This document shows positions 17,385 to 26,732 of a stretch of DNA of 64,000 nucleotides, piece by piece. The number at the start of each line of letters is the position of its first letter. The stretch's first letter is position 1. Under the pieces are notes generated by a model. That model made no database searches, was not told the DNA's origin, and saw only the letters and a program-made list of their open reading frames with translations. The stretch is taken from positions 1 to 64,000 of the forward strand of contig NZ_CBCPJJ010000025.1 of the NCBI RefSeq assembly GCF_965118895.1. The letters run 5' to 3'. Both the position numbers and the translations under genes were made by a program. Origin of the DNA: Rahnella inusitata_A. GTDB taxonomy: Bacteria; Pseudomonadota; Gammaproteobacteria; Enterobacterales; Enterobacteriaceae.

Positions 17385-18860
17385 ATGGCTAACTATTTCA
17401 ACACACTGAACCTGCGTCAGCAGCTGGCACAACTGGGCAAATGCCGCTTCATGGGTCGCGATGAATTCGCTGACGAAGCCAGCTATCTCAAAGGTAAAAA
17501 AGTGGTGATTGTGGGCTGTGGCGCACAAGGTTTGAACCAGGGTCTGAACATGCGTGACTCTGGTCTGGATGTGTCATATACCCTGCGTGCAGAAGCGATT
17601 GCTGAGAAGCGTGCTTCATGGCGTAAAGCGACAGAAAACGGTTTCAAAGTTGGCACCTACGAAGAACTGATCCCGCAGGCGGATCTGGTGGTTAACCTGA
17701 CTCCGGACAAACAGCACAGCGCAGTGGTTAAAGCGGTTCAGCCCCTGATGAAAGACGGCGCGACACTGGGCTACTCTCATGGCTTCAACATCGTTGAAGT
17801 GGGCGAGCAGATCCGTAAAGACATCACCGTGGTAATGGTTGCTCCGAAATGTCCGGGTACTGAAGTCCGTGAAGAGTACAAACGTGGTTTCGGCGTTCCA
17901 ACGCTTATCGCCGTTCACCCGGAAAATGATCCAAAAGGCGAAGGCATGGCGATTGCTAAAGCCTGGGCTGCGGCTACCGGCGGCCATCGTGCCGGCGTTC
18001 TGCAATCTTCTTTCGTTGCTGAAGTAAAATCTGACCTGATGGGTGAGCAGACTATTCTGTGCGGTATGTTGCAGGCCGGTTCTCTGCTGTGCTTCGACAA
18101 ACTGGTCGCTGACGGCGTTGATGAAGCCTACGCAGAAAAACTGCTGCAGTTCGGCTGGGAAACCATCACCGAAGCGCTGAAACAAGGCGGCATCACGCTG
18201 ATGATGGACAGACTGTCTAACCCGGCGAAACTGCGTGCTTATGCGCTGTCCGAGCAACTGAAAGAGATCATGGCGCCGCTGTTCCAGAAACACATGGACG
18301 ACATCATCTCGGGTGAATTCTCCAGCGGCATGATGGCTGACTGGGCGAATGACGACAAAAACCTGCTGACATGGCGTGAAGAAACGGGCGCTACCGCGTT
18401 CGAAAACGCGCCACAGTTCGACGGTAAAATTTCCGAGCAGGAATACTTCGACCACGGCGTTGTGATGATTGCGATGGTGAAAGCGGGCGTGGAGCTGGCC
18501 TTCGAAACCATGGTGGCGTCCGGCATCATCGAAGAATCTGCTTACTACGAATCACTGCATGAACTGCCGCTGATCGCCAACACCGTTGCGCGTAAGCGTT
18601 TGTACGAAATGAACGTGGTTATCTCTGATACCGCAGAATACGGTAACTACCTGTTTGCTAACGCAGCAGTACCGTTGCTGAAAGAGTTCATGACCACCCT
18701 GCAGGCGGGTGATTTGGGTAAATCTGTTGCCGAGACTCAGGTTGATAACGCGCAGCTGCGTGATGTTAACGAAGCTATCCGCAACCACCCAATCGAGTCA
18801 ATCGGCCGCACCCTGCGTGGCTATATGACTGATATGAAACGCATTGCTGTAGCAAGTTAA
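17385..18860 (+). CDS. ilvC: Ketol-acid reductoisomerase (class II)
   Basis: 491 residues, the long enterobacterial class II form. It converts acetolactate to dihydroxyisovalerate with NADPH and Mg2+. The Rossmann motif GCGAQGLNQGLNMRDSG lies at about residues 45-61. The duplicated all-helical C-terminal knot is visible in the repeated DLMGEQTILCG and FETMV-type segments. The start is ATG 17385 with GGAGCA upstream. It is transcribed alone under IlvY, with its own terminator. Confidence 0.97.
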   Translation: MANYFNTLNLRQQLAQLGKCRFMGRDEFADEASYLKGKKVVIVGCGAQGLNQGLNMRDSGLDVSYTLRAEAIAEKRASWRKATENGFKVGTYEELIPQADLVVNLTPDKQHSAVVKAVQPLMKDGATLGYSHGFNIVEVGEQIRKDITVVMVAPKCPGTEVREEYKRGFGVPTLIAVHPENDPKGEGMAIAKAWAAATGGHRAGVLQSSFVAEVKSDLMGEQTILCGMLQAGSLLCFDKLVADGVDEAYAEKLLQFGWETITEALKQGGITLMMDRLSNPAKLRAYALSEQLKEIMAPLFQKHMDDIISGEFSSGMMADWANDDKNLLTWREETGATAFENAPQFDGKISEQEYFDHGVVMIAMVKAGVELAFETMVASGIIEESAYYESLHELPLIANTVARKRLYEMNVVISDTAEYGNYLFANAAVPLLKEFMTTLQAGDLGKSVAETQVDNAQLRDVNEAIRNHPIESIGRTLRGYMTDMKRIAVAS

Positions 18861-18904
18861 GATTTCCCTGCAACGCGAAGTATTTTGGGTTGCGAGAGAG
18901 ATAA

Positions 18905-18944
18905 AAAAGGGCACTGCATGAAAATGCGGTGCCCTTTCTTTTTT
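18905..18944 (+). terminator. Terminator of ilvC
   Basis: A long stem (AAGGGCAC...GTGCCCTT with a GAAA loop) is followed by a T-rich run. It lies between ilvC and the convergent ppiC. Confidence 0.92.
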
Positions 18945-18970
18945 ACTGCTCACTGCGCCGAAACGGAAAC

Positions 18971-19252
18971 TCAGTTGCGGTACAGGATCTTGATAATGTG
19001 GTAACCAAACTGGGTATGCAGCGGGCCTTGTGGCTCGATAAGCGGCGCGGAGAATACCACTTTATCGAAAGCAGGTACCATGGCGCCTTGCTTGAATTCG
19101 CCCAGATGACCGCCTTTTTTACCTGACGGGCAGGTAGAGTGTTTTTTTGCCAGCTTTTCGAAATCGCCGCCGTTTTTCAACTGAGCCAGAATTTCATTCG
19201 CCTGTTCTTCTTCCTTTACAAGGATATGCATTGCTGCTGCGGTTTTTGCCAT
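18971..19252 (-). CDS. ppiC: Parvulin-type peptidyl-prolyl isomerase
   Basis: 93 residues, one parvulin domain with no signal peptide, as in E. coli PpiC (MAKTAAA-HILVKEEE..., KHSTCPSGKKGGHLGEF, QFGYHIIKILYRN). It catalyses cis-trans isomerisation of prolyl bonds in the cytoplasm. I chose ATG 19252, the family start, over a 31-residue longer frame. It is divergent from rep. Confidence 0.95.
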   Translation of the reverse strand: MAKTAAAMHILVKEEEQANEILAQLKNGGDFEKLAKKHSTCPSGKKGGHLGEFKQGAMVPAFDKVVFSAPLIEPQGPLHTQFGYHIIKILYRN

Positions 19253-19428
19253 GATTGAGACCTTTTCTTGAGATGTGTTCCAGAGGCGTAATGTAACATT
19301 TGCAACTGCGCATGTGGACTCCGGCCTGCATTCCAGAGATAACAAATTGGGCGGTAAAGCCTGTCAATCTCAGGCGACGTTTCTGCTACAATCGCCGTCC
19401 TTGTCTATCCGGTGAGCAAAAATACGCC

Positions 19429-21453
19429 ATGCGATTAAACCCCAGCCAACAACACGCCGTCGAATTCGTCACCGGACCCTGCCTGGTTCTGGCGGGTGCT
19501 GGCTCCGGTAAAACCAGGGTAATTACCAATAAAATCGCGCACCTGATCCGAGAATGTGGCTATCAGGCCCGTCATATTGCGGCCGTCACCTTTACCAACA
19601 AAGCCGCGCGTGAAATGAAAGAGCGTATCGGGCAAACCCTCGGGCGCAAAGAAGCGCGCGGTTTGCTGATTGCCACGTTCCATACGCTTGGTCTTGAAAT
19701 CATTAAGCGCGAATTCGCTGCGCTGGGCATGAAATCTAACTTCTCTCTGTTCGACGATCAGGACCAGCTGGCGCTGCTCAAAGAGCTGAGCGAAAAGTGG
19801 CTGGAGAACGATAAAACGTTACTTCAGCAACTGGTTTCGACGATCTCAAACTGGAAAAACGATCTGGTCGATCCGTCTCATGCCGCTGGTCTTGCGCGAT
19901 CCGAACGCGATCAGATCTTCGCGCACTGTTACAGCCTTTATCATGACCACATGCGCGCCTGTAATATTCTCGATTTCGATGACCTGATCCTGCTGCCGAC
20001 GTTATTGTTGCAGAAAAACGAAGAAGTGCGCGAACGCTGGCAGAACAAATTACGCTATCTGCTGGTGGATGAATATCAGGACACCAATACCAGCCAGTAC
20101 ATGATGGTGAAACTGCTGGTCGGCAACCGTGCGCGGTTTACCGTGGTCGGCGATGACGATCAGTCCATCTACTCCTGGCGTGGCGCGCGCCCCCAAAATC
20201 TGGTGCTGCTGAAAGAAGATTTTCCCCAATTACAGGTCGTTAAGCTTGAGCAAAACTACCGCTCGACGCAGCGCATACTGAAAGCCGCCAACATTCTGAT
20301 CGCCAATAACCCGCACGTTTTCGAGAAACGTCTGTTCTCTGAACTGGCCTACGGCGAATCGCTGAAAGTGGTGACGGCCAACAATGAAGATCATGAAGCT
20401 GAGCGCGTGGTCGGCGAGCTGATCGCCCATCATTTCATTAACAAAACGCAGTATGGGGATTACGCTATCTTGTACCGCGGGAATCACCAGTCGCGCCTGT
20501 TCGAAAAAATGCTGATGCAAAACCGCATCCCTTACCGTATTTCCGGCGGCACGTCGTTCTTTTCTCGTCCTGAGATTAAAGACCTGCTGGCGTATCTGCG
20601 CGTTCTGACCAACCCTGACGACGACAGCGCATTCCTGCGCATCGTCAACACGCCACGCCGCGAAATCGGTGCGGCGACCTTGCAGAAGCTCGGCGAGTGG
20701 GCGAATCATCGCAACAAAGGCCTGTTTAAAGCCAGCTTCGACATGGGGCTAAGCCAGTCGCTGACCGGACGCGGGCTTGAATCTTTACAACGCTTCACCC
20801 ACTGGATGGGCTCGATTTCCGATTTGGCCGAACGCGAGCCGGTAGCCGCCGTGCGGGATTTGATTCACGGCGTCGATTACGAAAGCTGGCTGTTCGAAAC
20901 GTCACCGAGCCCGAAAGCAGCAGAAATGCGCATGAAAAACGTCAATCAGCTGTTCAGCTGGATGACCGAAATGCTCGAAGGCACCGATCTGGATGAGCCG
21001 ATGACGCTCACTCAGGTGGTGACGCGCTTTACGCTGCGCGACATGATGGAGCGGGGGGAAAATGATGAAGAACTGGATCAGGTTCAGCTGATGACGCTGC
21101 ACGCCTCGAAGGGGCTGGAATTCCCGTATGTCTATCTGGTTGGCATGGAAGAAGGTTTGTTGCCGCACCAGAGCAGCATTGATGAAGACAATGTAGATGA
21201 AGAGAGGCGTCTGGCGTACGTCGGTATTACCCGCGCGCAGAAAGAGCTGACCTTTACGCTGTGTCGCGAACGTCGCCAGTACGGCGAGCTTATCCGCCCT
21301 GAGCCGAGTCGTTTCCTGATGGAGTTACCGCAAGACGATCTGGCGTGGGAAAGCGAGCGTAAGGTGGTGAGTGCACAGGAGCGAATGGTGAAAGGGCAGA
21401 GCCATCTGGAGAAAATCCGCGAACAGCTGGCGAAAGCCAAAGGCGGAAATTGA
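19429..21453 (+). CDS. rep: Rep superfamily 1 DNA helicase
   Basis: 674 residues (E. coli 673). A 3'-5' helicase that clears proteins ahead of the replication fork and interacts with DnaB. Motif I is GAGSGKTRVI near residue 24, motif II VDEYQDTN, motif III DDDQSIYSWRGARPQN, and motif VI VGITRAQ. The basic C-terminus fits the DnaB-contact tail. The start ATG 19429 (MRLNPSQQHAVEF) is the family start. It is related to UvrD at 51075 but clearly distinct. Confidence 0.97.
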   Translation: MRLNPSQQHAVEFVTGPCLVLAGAGSGKTRVITNKIAHLIRECGYQARHIAAVTFTNKAAREMKERIGQTLGRKEARGLLIATFHTLGLEIIKREFAALGMKSNFSLFDDQDQLALLKELSEKWLENDKTLLQQLVSTISNWKNDLVDPSHAAGLARSERDQIFAHCYSLYHDHMRACNILDFDDLILLPTLLLQKNEEVRERWQNKLRYLLVDEYQDTNTSQYMMVKLLVGNRARFTVVGDDDQSIYSWRGARPQNLVLLKEDFPQLQVVKLEQNYRSTQRILKAANILIANNPHVFEKRLFSELAYGESLKVVTANNEDHEAERVVGELIAHHFINKTQYGDYAILYRGNHQSRLFEKMLMQNRIPYRISGGTSFFSRPEIKDLLAYLRVLTNPDDDSAFLRIVNTPRREIGAATLQKLGEWANHRNKGLFKASFDMGLSQSLTGRGLESLQRFTHWMGSISDLAEREPVAAVRDLIHGVDYESWLFETSPSPKAAEMRMKNVNQLFSWMTEMLEGTDLDEPMTLTQVVTRFTLRDMMERGENDEELDQVQLMTLHASKGLEFPYVYLVGMEEGLLPHQSSIDEDNVDEERRLAYVGITRAQKELTFTLCRERRQYGELIRPEPSRFLMELPQDDLAWESERKVVSAQERMVKGQSHLEKIREQLAKAKGGN

Positions 21454-21464
21454 AAGATTAAGAT

Positions 21465-21493
21465 GTAAAAAAGGCAGGGGATCAACCCTGCCT
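21465..21493 (-). terminator. Terminator after gppA (minus strand)
   Basis: The stem GGCAGGG/CCCTGCC, read on the minus strand, is followed by six T residues. It ends the rhlB-gppA transcript and faces rep. Confidence 0.85.
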
Positions 21494-21520
21494 CAATAAT
21501 TTACTGATTAATCAGGAAAA

Positions 21521-23014
21521 TCAGCGTTGCTCTTCAACAAACAGAGGCCAGTGGACATAACTTTGCCAGTGGCTTTCCTGCTCTAACTCTTCGGCGCGCA
21601 GCGGATGCTGTTCCAGCCAGCCCTGTGGCACAATCACACTCAGTTCATCATCATTCGCACGTAAACGCACGGCAGGCAATGTGTCGTCACGGCGACGGCT
21701 GGCGAAGATGATCGCCAGTCGCAGAATGCGGCAAAGGCGCTGCGCCAGACGCGGCGGCAGAGCATTCTGCTCATTGAGCAAAGGTAAATCGAGCGTGCCG
21801 TTTTGATTCTGCAACAGCGTCGCCAGCAGTTTTTTCTGTGCCGGCGTGAAACCCGGTAAGTCCAGGTGACGGATCAGGTAGGCCGCGTGTTGCGGGGCTT
21901 TTTTGAAATCGACACTCAAACCAATTTCGTGGATCAGACAGGCGCTATTAAGCAAATCACGGGCGCGGGCATCCAGCTTCCATTCCTGTGACACCTGTAT
22001 CGAGAAGTTCTCGGCCAGCTGTGCCACCCGTTGCGCCTGTTCGTTATCCAGCAGGTAGCGACGTTGCAGATTTCGCAACGTGCGTTGACGGATATCCTGT
22101 TCGATCGGCAGATGCAGCATTCCGTACACCAGACCTTCGCGCAATGCGCCGCCGGCCAGTGTCATGGTTTCGATATTCAGGGTTTTGAAGATGGCGATGA
22201 GAATCGACAGTCCGCTTGGGAAAACCAGCGCACGTTCCAGCGTCAGACCTTCAATTTCCAGCTCTTCCAGTTTGCCGCACTGAATCGCGCGCTGTTTGAG
22301 CTGCTGAAGTTTCGGCAACGTGATGCGCTCGTCCATGCCTTGCGCCACCATGATTTCCTGCAAAGCCTGCACCGTGCCGGAGGCGCCGACGCAAATCTGC
22401 CAGCCGTTAGCGATAAGATCCGGCGCAACGGGAAGGATCATATCGATCGCGGCCTGTTCGGCCTGATCGAAGTTTTCCTTCGCCAGATTGCGATCGCTAA
22501 AATAGCGCTCAAGCCACGTGACGCAGCCCATCGGCAAACTGAACAGCGTGGTCGCCTGCGCGCCAACACCGGTCACTAACTCGGTGCTGCCGCCGCCAAT
22601 ATCGACCACCAGACGTTTATCCGGGCCACCCGTGGTATGGGCGACACCGTGATAAATCAGACGGGCTTCTTCTTCCCCGGCGATAACCTGAATCGGGCAG
22701 CCGAGAATCTCCTGCGCTTTGCCGAGAAATTCCTCGGCGTTGCTGGCAAGCCGTAAGGTGGCGGTCGCCACCACGCGGATTTGCTCGCGCGGGATATCCT
22801 GCAATCGTTCAGAGAACAATTTCAGGCATTGCCAGCCGCGTTGCATCGCTTCCTGAGAAAGCAGGTTTTGCTTATCCAAACCTGCGGCCAGACGCACTTT
22901 GCGCTTTATTCTGGCGAGGGTCTGGATACTGCCTGCCACCTCACGAACAACCAGCATATGAAAGCTGTTAGAGCCCAGATCGATTGCTGCGTAGAGTGAG
23001 GTGGAGCTTAGCAT
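21521..23014 (-). CDS. gppA: Guanosine pentaphosphate phosphatase / exopolyphosphatase
   Basis: 497 residues of the Ppx/GppA family. It hydrolyses pppGpp to ppGpp and also polyphosphate ends. The ASKHA nucleotide-binding motifs are visible (AIDLGSNSFHMLV near residue 10 and VVDIGGGSTELVTG near 140), followed by a C-terminal helical HD-like domain. It starts six bases after the rhlB stop, so the two are probably one operon, as in E. coli. Confidence 0.96.
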   Translation of the reverse strand: MLSSTSLYAAIDLGSNSFHMLVVREVAGSIQTLARIKRKVRLAAGLDKQNLLSQEAMQRGWQCLKLFSERLQDIPREQIRVVATATLRLASNAEEFLGKAQEILGCPIQVIAGEEEARLIYHGVAHTTGGPDKRLVVDIGGGSTELVTGVGAQATTLFSLPMGCVTWLERYFSDRNLAKENFDQAEQAAIDMILPVAPDLIANGWQICVGASGTVQALQEIMVAQGMDERITLPKLQQLKQRAIQCGKLEELEIEGLTLERALVFPSGLSILIAIFKTLNIETMTLAGGALREGLVYGMLHLPIEQDIRQRTLRNLQRRYLLDNEQAQRVAQLAENFSIQVSQEWKLDARARDLLNSACLIHEIGLSVDFKKAPQHAAYLIRHLDLPGFTPAQKKLLATLLQNQNGTLDLPLLNEQNALPPRLAQRLCRILRLAIIFASRRRDDTLPAVRLRANDDELSVIVPQGWLEQHPLRAEELEQESHWQSYVHWPLFVEEQR

Positions 23015-23020
23015 AGGTTA

Positions 23021-24313
23021 TCAGCCCGGACGTTTACGGTTGCTACGCGGTGCGCTGCTGCGACGCGAAGACGAGTTGCTGTTACGGCGCGGACCGTTGC
23101 CGGTACGTGCACGTGCCAGACGTTTCGGAGCAGGCAAATCAGTTAACAGTGCTTCGCTGCTGTATTTGCTGACCGGGATGCTGTGGCCGGTATAGGTTTC
23201 GATTGCCGTCAGGTTCAGCGCATATTCTTCACACGCCAGGCTGATGGAGTGACCGCTCAGGCCAGCACGGCCGGTACGGCCAATGCGGTGAACGTAGTCT
23301 TCACAATCATCAGGTAAGTCATAGTTGAAGACGTGTGTCACGGCAGGAATGTGCAAGCCACGTGCGGCTACGTCAGTCGCCACCAGAATATCCAGCGTGC
23401 CTTTGGTGAAGTCTTCCAGAACGCGCAGGCGCTTTTTCTGAGGAACGTCACCGGTCAGCAGACCTACACGATGTCCGTCGGCAGCCAGATGGCCCCAGAC
23501 GTCTTCACAACGGTGCTTGGTGTTAGCGAAAATGATGCAGCGGTCTGGCCACTCTTCTTCAATCAGCGTCTGTAACAGGCGCATCTTTTCTTCATTAGAA
23601 GGGTAGAACAGCTCTTCCTGAATACGGTGACCGGTTTTTTGTTCCGGTTCGATCTCAATCGACTCGGCATTATTCATGTTTTCGAACGCCAGCTCTTTCA
23701 CACGCCAGGAAAGTGTTGCGGAGAACAGCATGTTCAGACGTTGAGTGGCAGGCGGCATCCGGCGGAAGATCCAGCGGATATCTTTGATGAAGCCCAGATC
23801 GAACATGCGGTCTGCTTCATCCAGTACCACCACCTGAATCGCGCCCAGGTCGATGTGGTTCTGTTTTGCATAATCGATTAAACGGCCGGTGGTTCCAATG
23901 AGGATATCCACGCCGCTTTCCAGCACTTTAAGCTGTTTGTCGTAACCGTCGCCGCCGTATGCCAGACCTAATTTCAGCCCGGTAGACTCGGATAAAGCTT
24001 CGGCATCAGAGTGGATCTGCACAGCCAGTTCACGCGTCGGTGCCATGATCAAGGCACGCGGTTGGTTGGTCTTACGACCTTCCGCAGCGGGGTGAGAAAG
24101 CAGATAATGGAAAGTAGACGCTAGAAAAGCCAGCGTCTTGCCGGTACCGGTTTGCGCCTGACCTGCAACATCACGCCCAGCGAGCGTGATTGGCAAAGCT
24201 AATGCCTGGATAGGTGTGCAGTAATGGAACCCTTTCTTTTCAAGGGCTTCTACTGCAAGCGGGTGCAGGGCGAAGTCGGAAAACTTCTTTTCGGTCAAGT
24301 GTGTTTTGCTCAT
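23021..24313 (-). CDS. rhlB: DEAD-box RNA helicase RhlB
   Basis: 430 residues (E. coli 421). It is the helicase of the RNA degradosome, docking to RNase E and unwinding RNA. A Q-motif precedes Walker A AQTGTGKT near residue 55, then VVLDEADRM and HRIGRTGRAG. The C-terminal tail is Arg/Ser/Asn-rich and low in complexity (about residues 400-430), as expected for RNA or RNase E contacts; it is somewhat longer and more Ser-rich than in E. coli. It is divergent from trxA. Confidence 0.96.
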   Translation of the reverse strand: MSKTHLTEKKFSDFALHPLAVEALEKKGFHYCTPIQALALPITLAGRDVAGQAQTGTGKTLAFLASTFHYLLSHPAAEGRKTNQPRALIMAPTRELAVQIHSDAEALSESTGLKLGLAYGGDGYDKQLKVLESGVDILIGTTGRLIDYAKQNHIDLGAIQVVVLDEADRMFDLGFIKDIRWIFRRMPPATQRLNMLFSATLSWRVKELAFENMNNAESIEIEPEQKTGHRIQEELFYPSNEEKMRLLQTLIEEEWPDRCIIFANTKHRCEDVWGHLAADGHRVGLLTGDVPQKKRLRVLEDFTKGTLDILVATDVAARGLHIPAVTHVFNYDLPDDCEDYVHRIGRTGRAGLSGHSISLACEEYALNLTAIETYTGHSIPVSKYSSEALLTDLPAPKRLARARTGNGPRRNSNSSSRRSSAPRSNRKRPG

Positions 24314-24431
24314 AGTGTGGTAGAATATCAGCTAACTATTGCTTTACGAAAGCGTATCCGGTGAAATAAAGTCAACCTAATGTTGGTTAATGCTACATCA
24401 ACAAGGTAAAGATAATCCTTTGGAGTAGAAC

Positions 24432-24758
24432 ATGAGCGATAAAATTATTCACCTTACCGATGACAGTTTCGACAACGACGTATTGAAAGCCGAAGGGCTG
24501 GTGCTGGTCGATTTCTGGGCAGAGTGGTGTGGTCCTTGCAAGATGATCGCTCCGATTCTCGATGAAATTGCCACTGAGTTCGAAGGCAAGCTGACCATCG
24601 CGAAGTTGAACATTGATGAAAACCCAGGTACTGCACCTAAATACGGCATCCGTGGTATTCCTACCCTGCTGTTATTTAAAGGCGGCGAAGTCGCAGCAAC
24701 TAAAGTTGGCGCACTGTCGAAAGGTCAGCTGAAAGAGTTCTTAACAGCTAATCTGTAA
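24432..24758 (+). CDS. trxA: Thioredoxin 1
   Basis: 108 residues with the redox-active WCGPC (Cys33 and Cys36) in DFWAEWCGPCKMIAP and the cis-proline loop GIRGIPTLLLF. A cytosolic disulfide reductant serving ribonucleotide reductase, PAPS reductase and methionine sulfoxide reductases. The start ATG 24432 has TGGAG upstream. It is followed by a hairpin and the long leader of rho. Confidence 0.98.
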   Translation: MSDKIIHLTDDSFDNDVLKAEGLVLVDFWAEWCGPCKMIAPILDEIATEFEGKLTIAKLNIDENPGTAPKYGIRGIPTLLLFKGGEVAATKVGALSKGQLKEFLTANL

Positions 24759-25172
24759 GCGGTCGGGATGACCCAGTTCAGGTGTTTAGCGGGCTGCCGT
24801 GTTTTTCACAATGTCCGCTAGACGCCTGTCAAGAAGCGTGCTAAGTTTACGCTTACTGCAAATAGAGCTTACCTGTAGTTTGATTCTTACGTTTTACTCT
24901 GTTGTGTCAAAAACATCTGCCTGATAGTTTCTTTGAATAAAAATTATATTGAACTGGCACTGTGCTTGACCATCTAACGGTTTTGAAAAAATCGGCTTTA
25001 AGACACCTCAATATCAGTTTGCCCCTCTAGAATCGCCCGCTGGCGACTGCCATCGGCTGGATTTTTAAGCTGTTATTTGAGTGTTGTTCTACACAAACAG
25101 GCACGGATGACCCTGCCATACCCATTCACGACAGATGTTCGAGACATACCCCGAGTTTAAGAACCCACCATT
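24759..25172 (+). promoter_or_regulatory. trxA-rho intergenic region and rho leader
   Basis: 414 non-coding bases. A 16-pair hairpin (24779-24794 with 24813-24828, three wobble pairs, no T-run) follows trxA. The last 70 bases before rho resemble, from memory, the E. coli rho leader, which is the target of Rho-dependent autoregulation. I did not find a convincing rhoL; a 17-codon ORF at 25107-25160 ends 12 bases before rho and is only a candidate. Confidence 0.55.
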
Positions 25173-26432
25173 ATGAATCTTACCGAATTAAAGAATACGC
25201 CGGTCTCTGACCTGATTGCACTCGGCGAAAATATGGGACTGGAAAACCAGGCCCGCATGCGCAAGCAAGACATTATCTTTTCAATATTGAAGCAGCATGC
25301 TAAAAGCGGAGAAGACATCTTCGGTGATGGCGTACTGGAGATATTGCAGGATGGATTTGGTTTCCTCCGCTCCGGCGACAGTTCCTACCTCGCAGGCCCC
25401 GACGACATCTACGTATCTCCCAGCCAAATCCGCCGCTTCAATCTTCGCACTGGCGACACCATTTCCGGTAAAATCCGCCCACCTAAAGAAGGTGAACGCT
25501 ATTTTGCCCTGTTGAAAGTTAATGAAGTTAACTTCGACAAACCAGAAAACGCCCGCAACAAAATCCTGTTTGAAAACTTAACCCCTCTGCACGCAAACTC
25601 TCGTCTGCGCATGGAACGTGGTAACGGTTCAACCGAAGATTTGACCGCTCGCGTACTGGATCTGGCTTCCCCAATTGGCCGTGGTCAACGTGGTCTGATT
25701 GTCGCTCCGCCGAAAGCCGGTAAAACCATGCTGTTGCAAAATATCGCGACCAGCATTGCGTACAACCATCCTGACTGTGTACTGATGGTTCTGCTGATTG
25801 ATGAACGTCCGGAAGAAGTGACCGAGATGCAGCGTCTGGTGAAAGGCGAAGTTATTGCATCCACCTTTGACGAACCGGCTTCCCGCCACGTTCAGGTAGC
25901 CGAAATGGTTATCGAAAAAGCGAAACGCCTGGTCGAGCATAAAAAAGACGTCATCATCCTGCTCGATTCCATCACCCGTCTGGCTCGTGCTTACAACACC
26001 GTGGTTCCTGCTTCAGGTAAAGTCCTGACCGGTGGTGTGGATGCGAACGCCTTACACCGTCCAAAACGTTTCTTCGGTGCAGCACGTAACGTGGAAGAGG
26101 GCGGAAGCCTGACCATCATCGCGACCGCGCTGGTCGATACCGGTTCTAAAATGGATGAAGTTATCTATGAAGAATTTAAAGGTACCGGCAACATGGAACT
26201 GCATCTGGCGCGTAAAATCGCTGAGAAGCGCGTGTTCCCTGCTATCGACTACAACCGTTCTGGTACGCGTAAAGAAGAGCTGTTGACCACGTCTGAAGAG
26301 CTGCAAAAAATGTGGATCCTGCGCAAAATCATCCATCCAATGGGTGAGATCGATGCGATGGAATTCCTCATCAACAAGCTTGCCATGACCAAAACCAATG
26401 ACGACTTCTTCGATATGATGAAACGTTCGTAA
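25173..26432 (+). CDS. rho: Transcription termination factor Rho
   Basis: 419 residues, the E. coli length and nearly identical to that protein. The N-terminal RNA-binding domain carries DGFGFLRS (about 56-63). The RecA-like motor has Walker A APPKAGKTML near 176-185, Walker B VIILLDS near 260, and the Q- and R-loops further on. It is a hexameric RNA-dependent ATPase that ends transcription and limits its own synthesis. A strong terminator follows. Confidence 0.98.
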   Translation: MNLTELKNTPVSDLIALGENMGLENQARMRKQDIIFSILKQHAKSGEDIFGDGVLEILQDGFGFLRSGDSSYLAGPDDIYVSPSQIRRFNLRTGDTISGKIRPPKEGERYFALLKVNEVNFDKPENARNKILFENLTPLHANSRLRMERGNGSTEDLTARVLDLASPIGRGQRGLIVAPPKAGKTMLLQNIATSIAYNHPDCVLMVLLIDERPEEVTEMQRLVKGEVIASTFDEPASRHVQVAEMVIEKAKRLVEHKKDVIILLDSITRLARAYNTVVPASGKVLTGGVDANALHRPKRFFGAARNVEEGGSLTIIATALVDTGSKMDEVIYEEFKGTGNMELHLARKIAEKRVFPAIDYNRSGTRKEELLTTSEELQKMWILRKIIHPMGEIDAMEFLINKLAMTKTNDDFFDMMKRS

Positions 26433-26451
26433 TTTGGTGTAAAAGTCAGCT

Positions 26452-26479
26452 AACGCCACGCTAAGCCGTGGCGTTTTTT
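26452..26479 (+). terminator. Terminator of rho
   Basis: AACGCCACG pairs with CGTGGCGTT (26452-26460 with 26467-26475), followed by a T-run. Confidence 0.93.
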
Positions 26480-26732
26480 GCTTTTGGTCGCTACCATTAT
26501 GCCACTTAGGAGAAACAGTCAGTTTATTCGGATAATAGCTGATGGCTTTTCCATTGCCCTTTCTTTATTTTGTCGACGGACTCCCTGATAACATAAAGAA
26601 AGGGCAACAGATAAGGTCTTGCCTGAGACAAAACCATAACTGTCACCCCCTGGATTAGATGTAAGGCTGTGAGGTTTATGATGTTCTTGTGCTCAATTCC
26701 ACGCACCTTATTTTTGCAGAGATCTCTTAACT
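26480..26732 (+). promoter_or_regulatory. rho-wecA intergenic region with 15-bp inverted repeat
   Basis: The region upstream of the ECA operon. A perfect 15-bp inverted repeat has arms at 26554-26568 and 26593-26607, separated by 24 bases. I see no JUMPstart/ops element of the RfaH type. The ECA promoter probably lies in the last 120 bases, but I cannot place it firmly. Confidence 0.5.

Noticed and set aside
17616..18455. A 279-codon open frame antisense to ilvC, and similar long frames opposite ilvD, ilvA, yigL and hemC
   Set aside because: They run opposite highly conserved genes, have no ribosome-binding sites or recognisable domains, and arise from the codon bias of the sense strand.
26480..26732. 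RfaH/ops (JUMPstart) element before the ECA operon
   Set aside because: No GGCGGTAGCGTG-like sequence is present.
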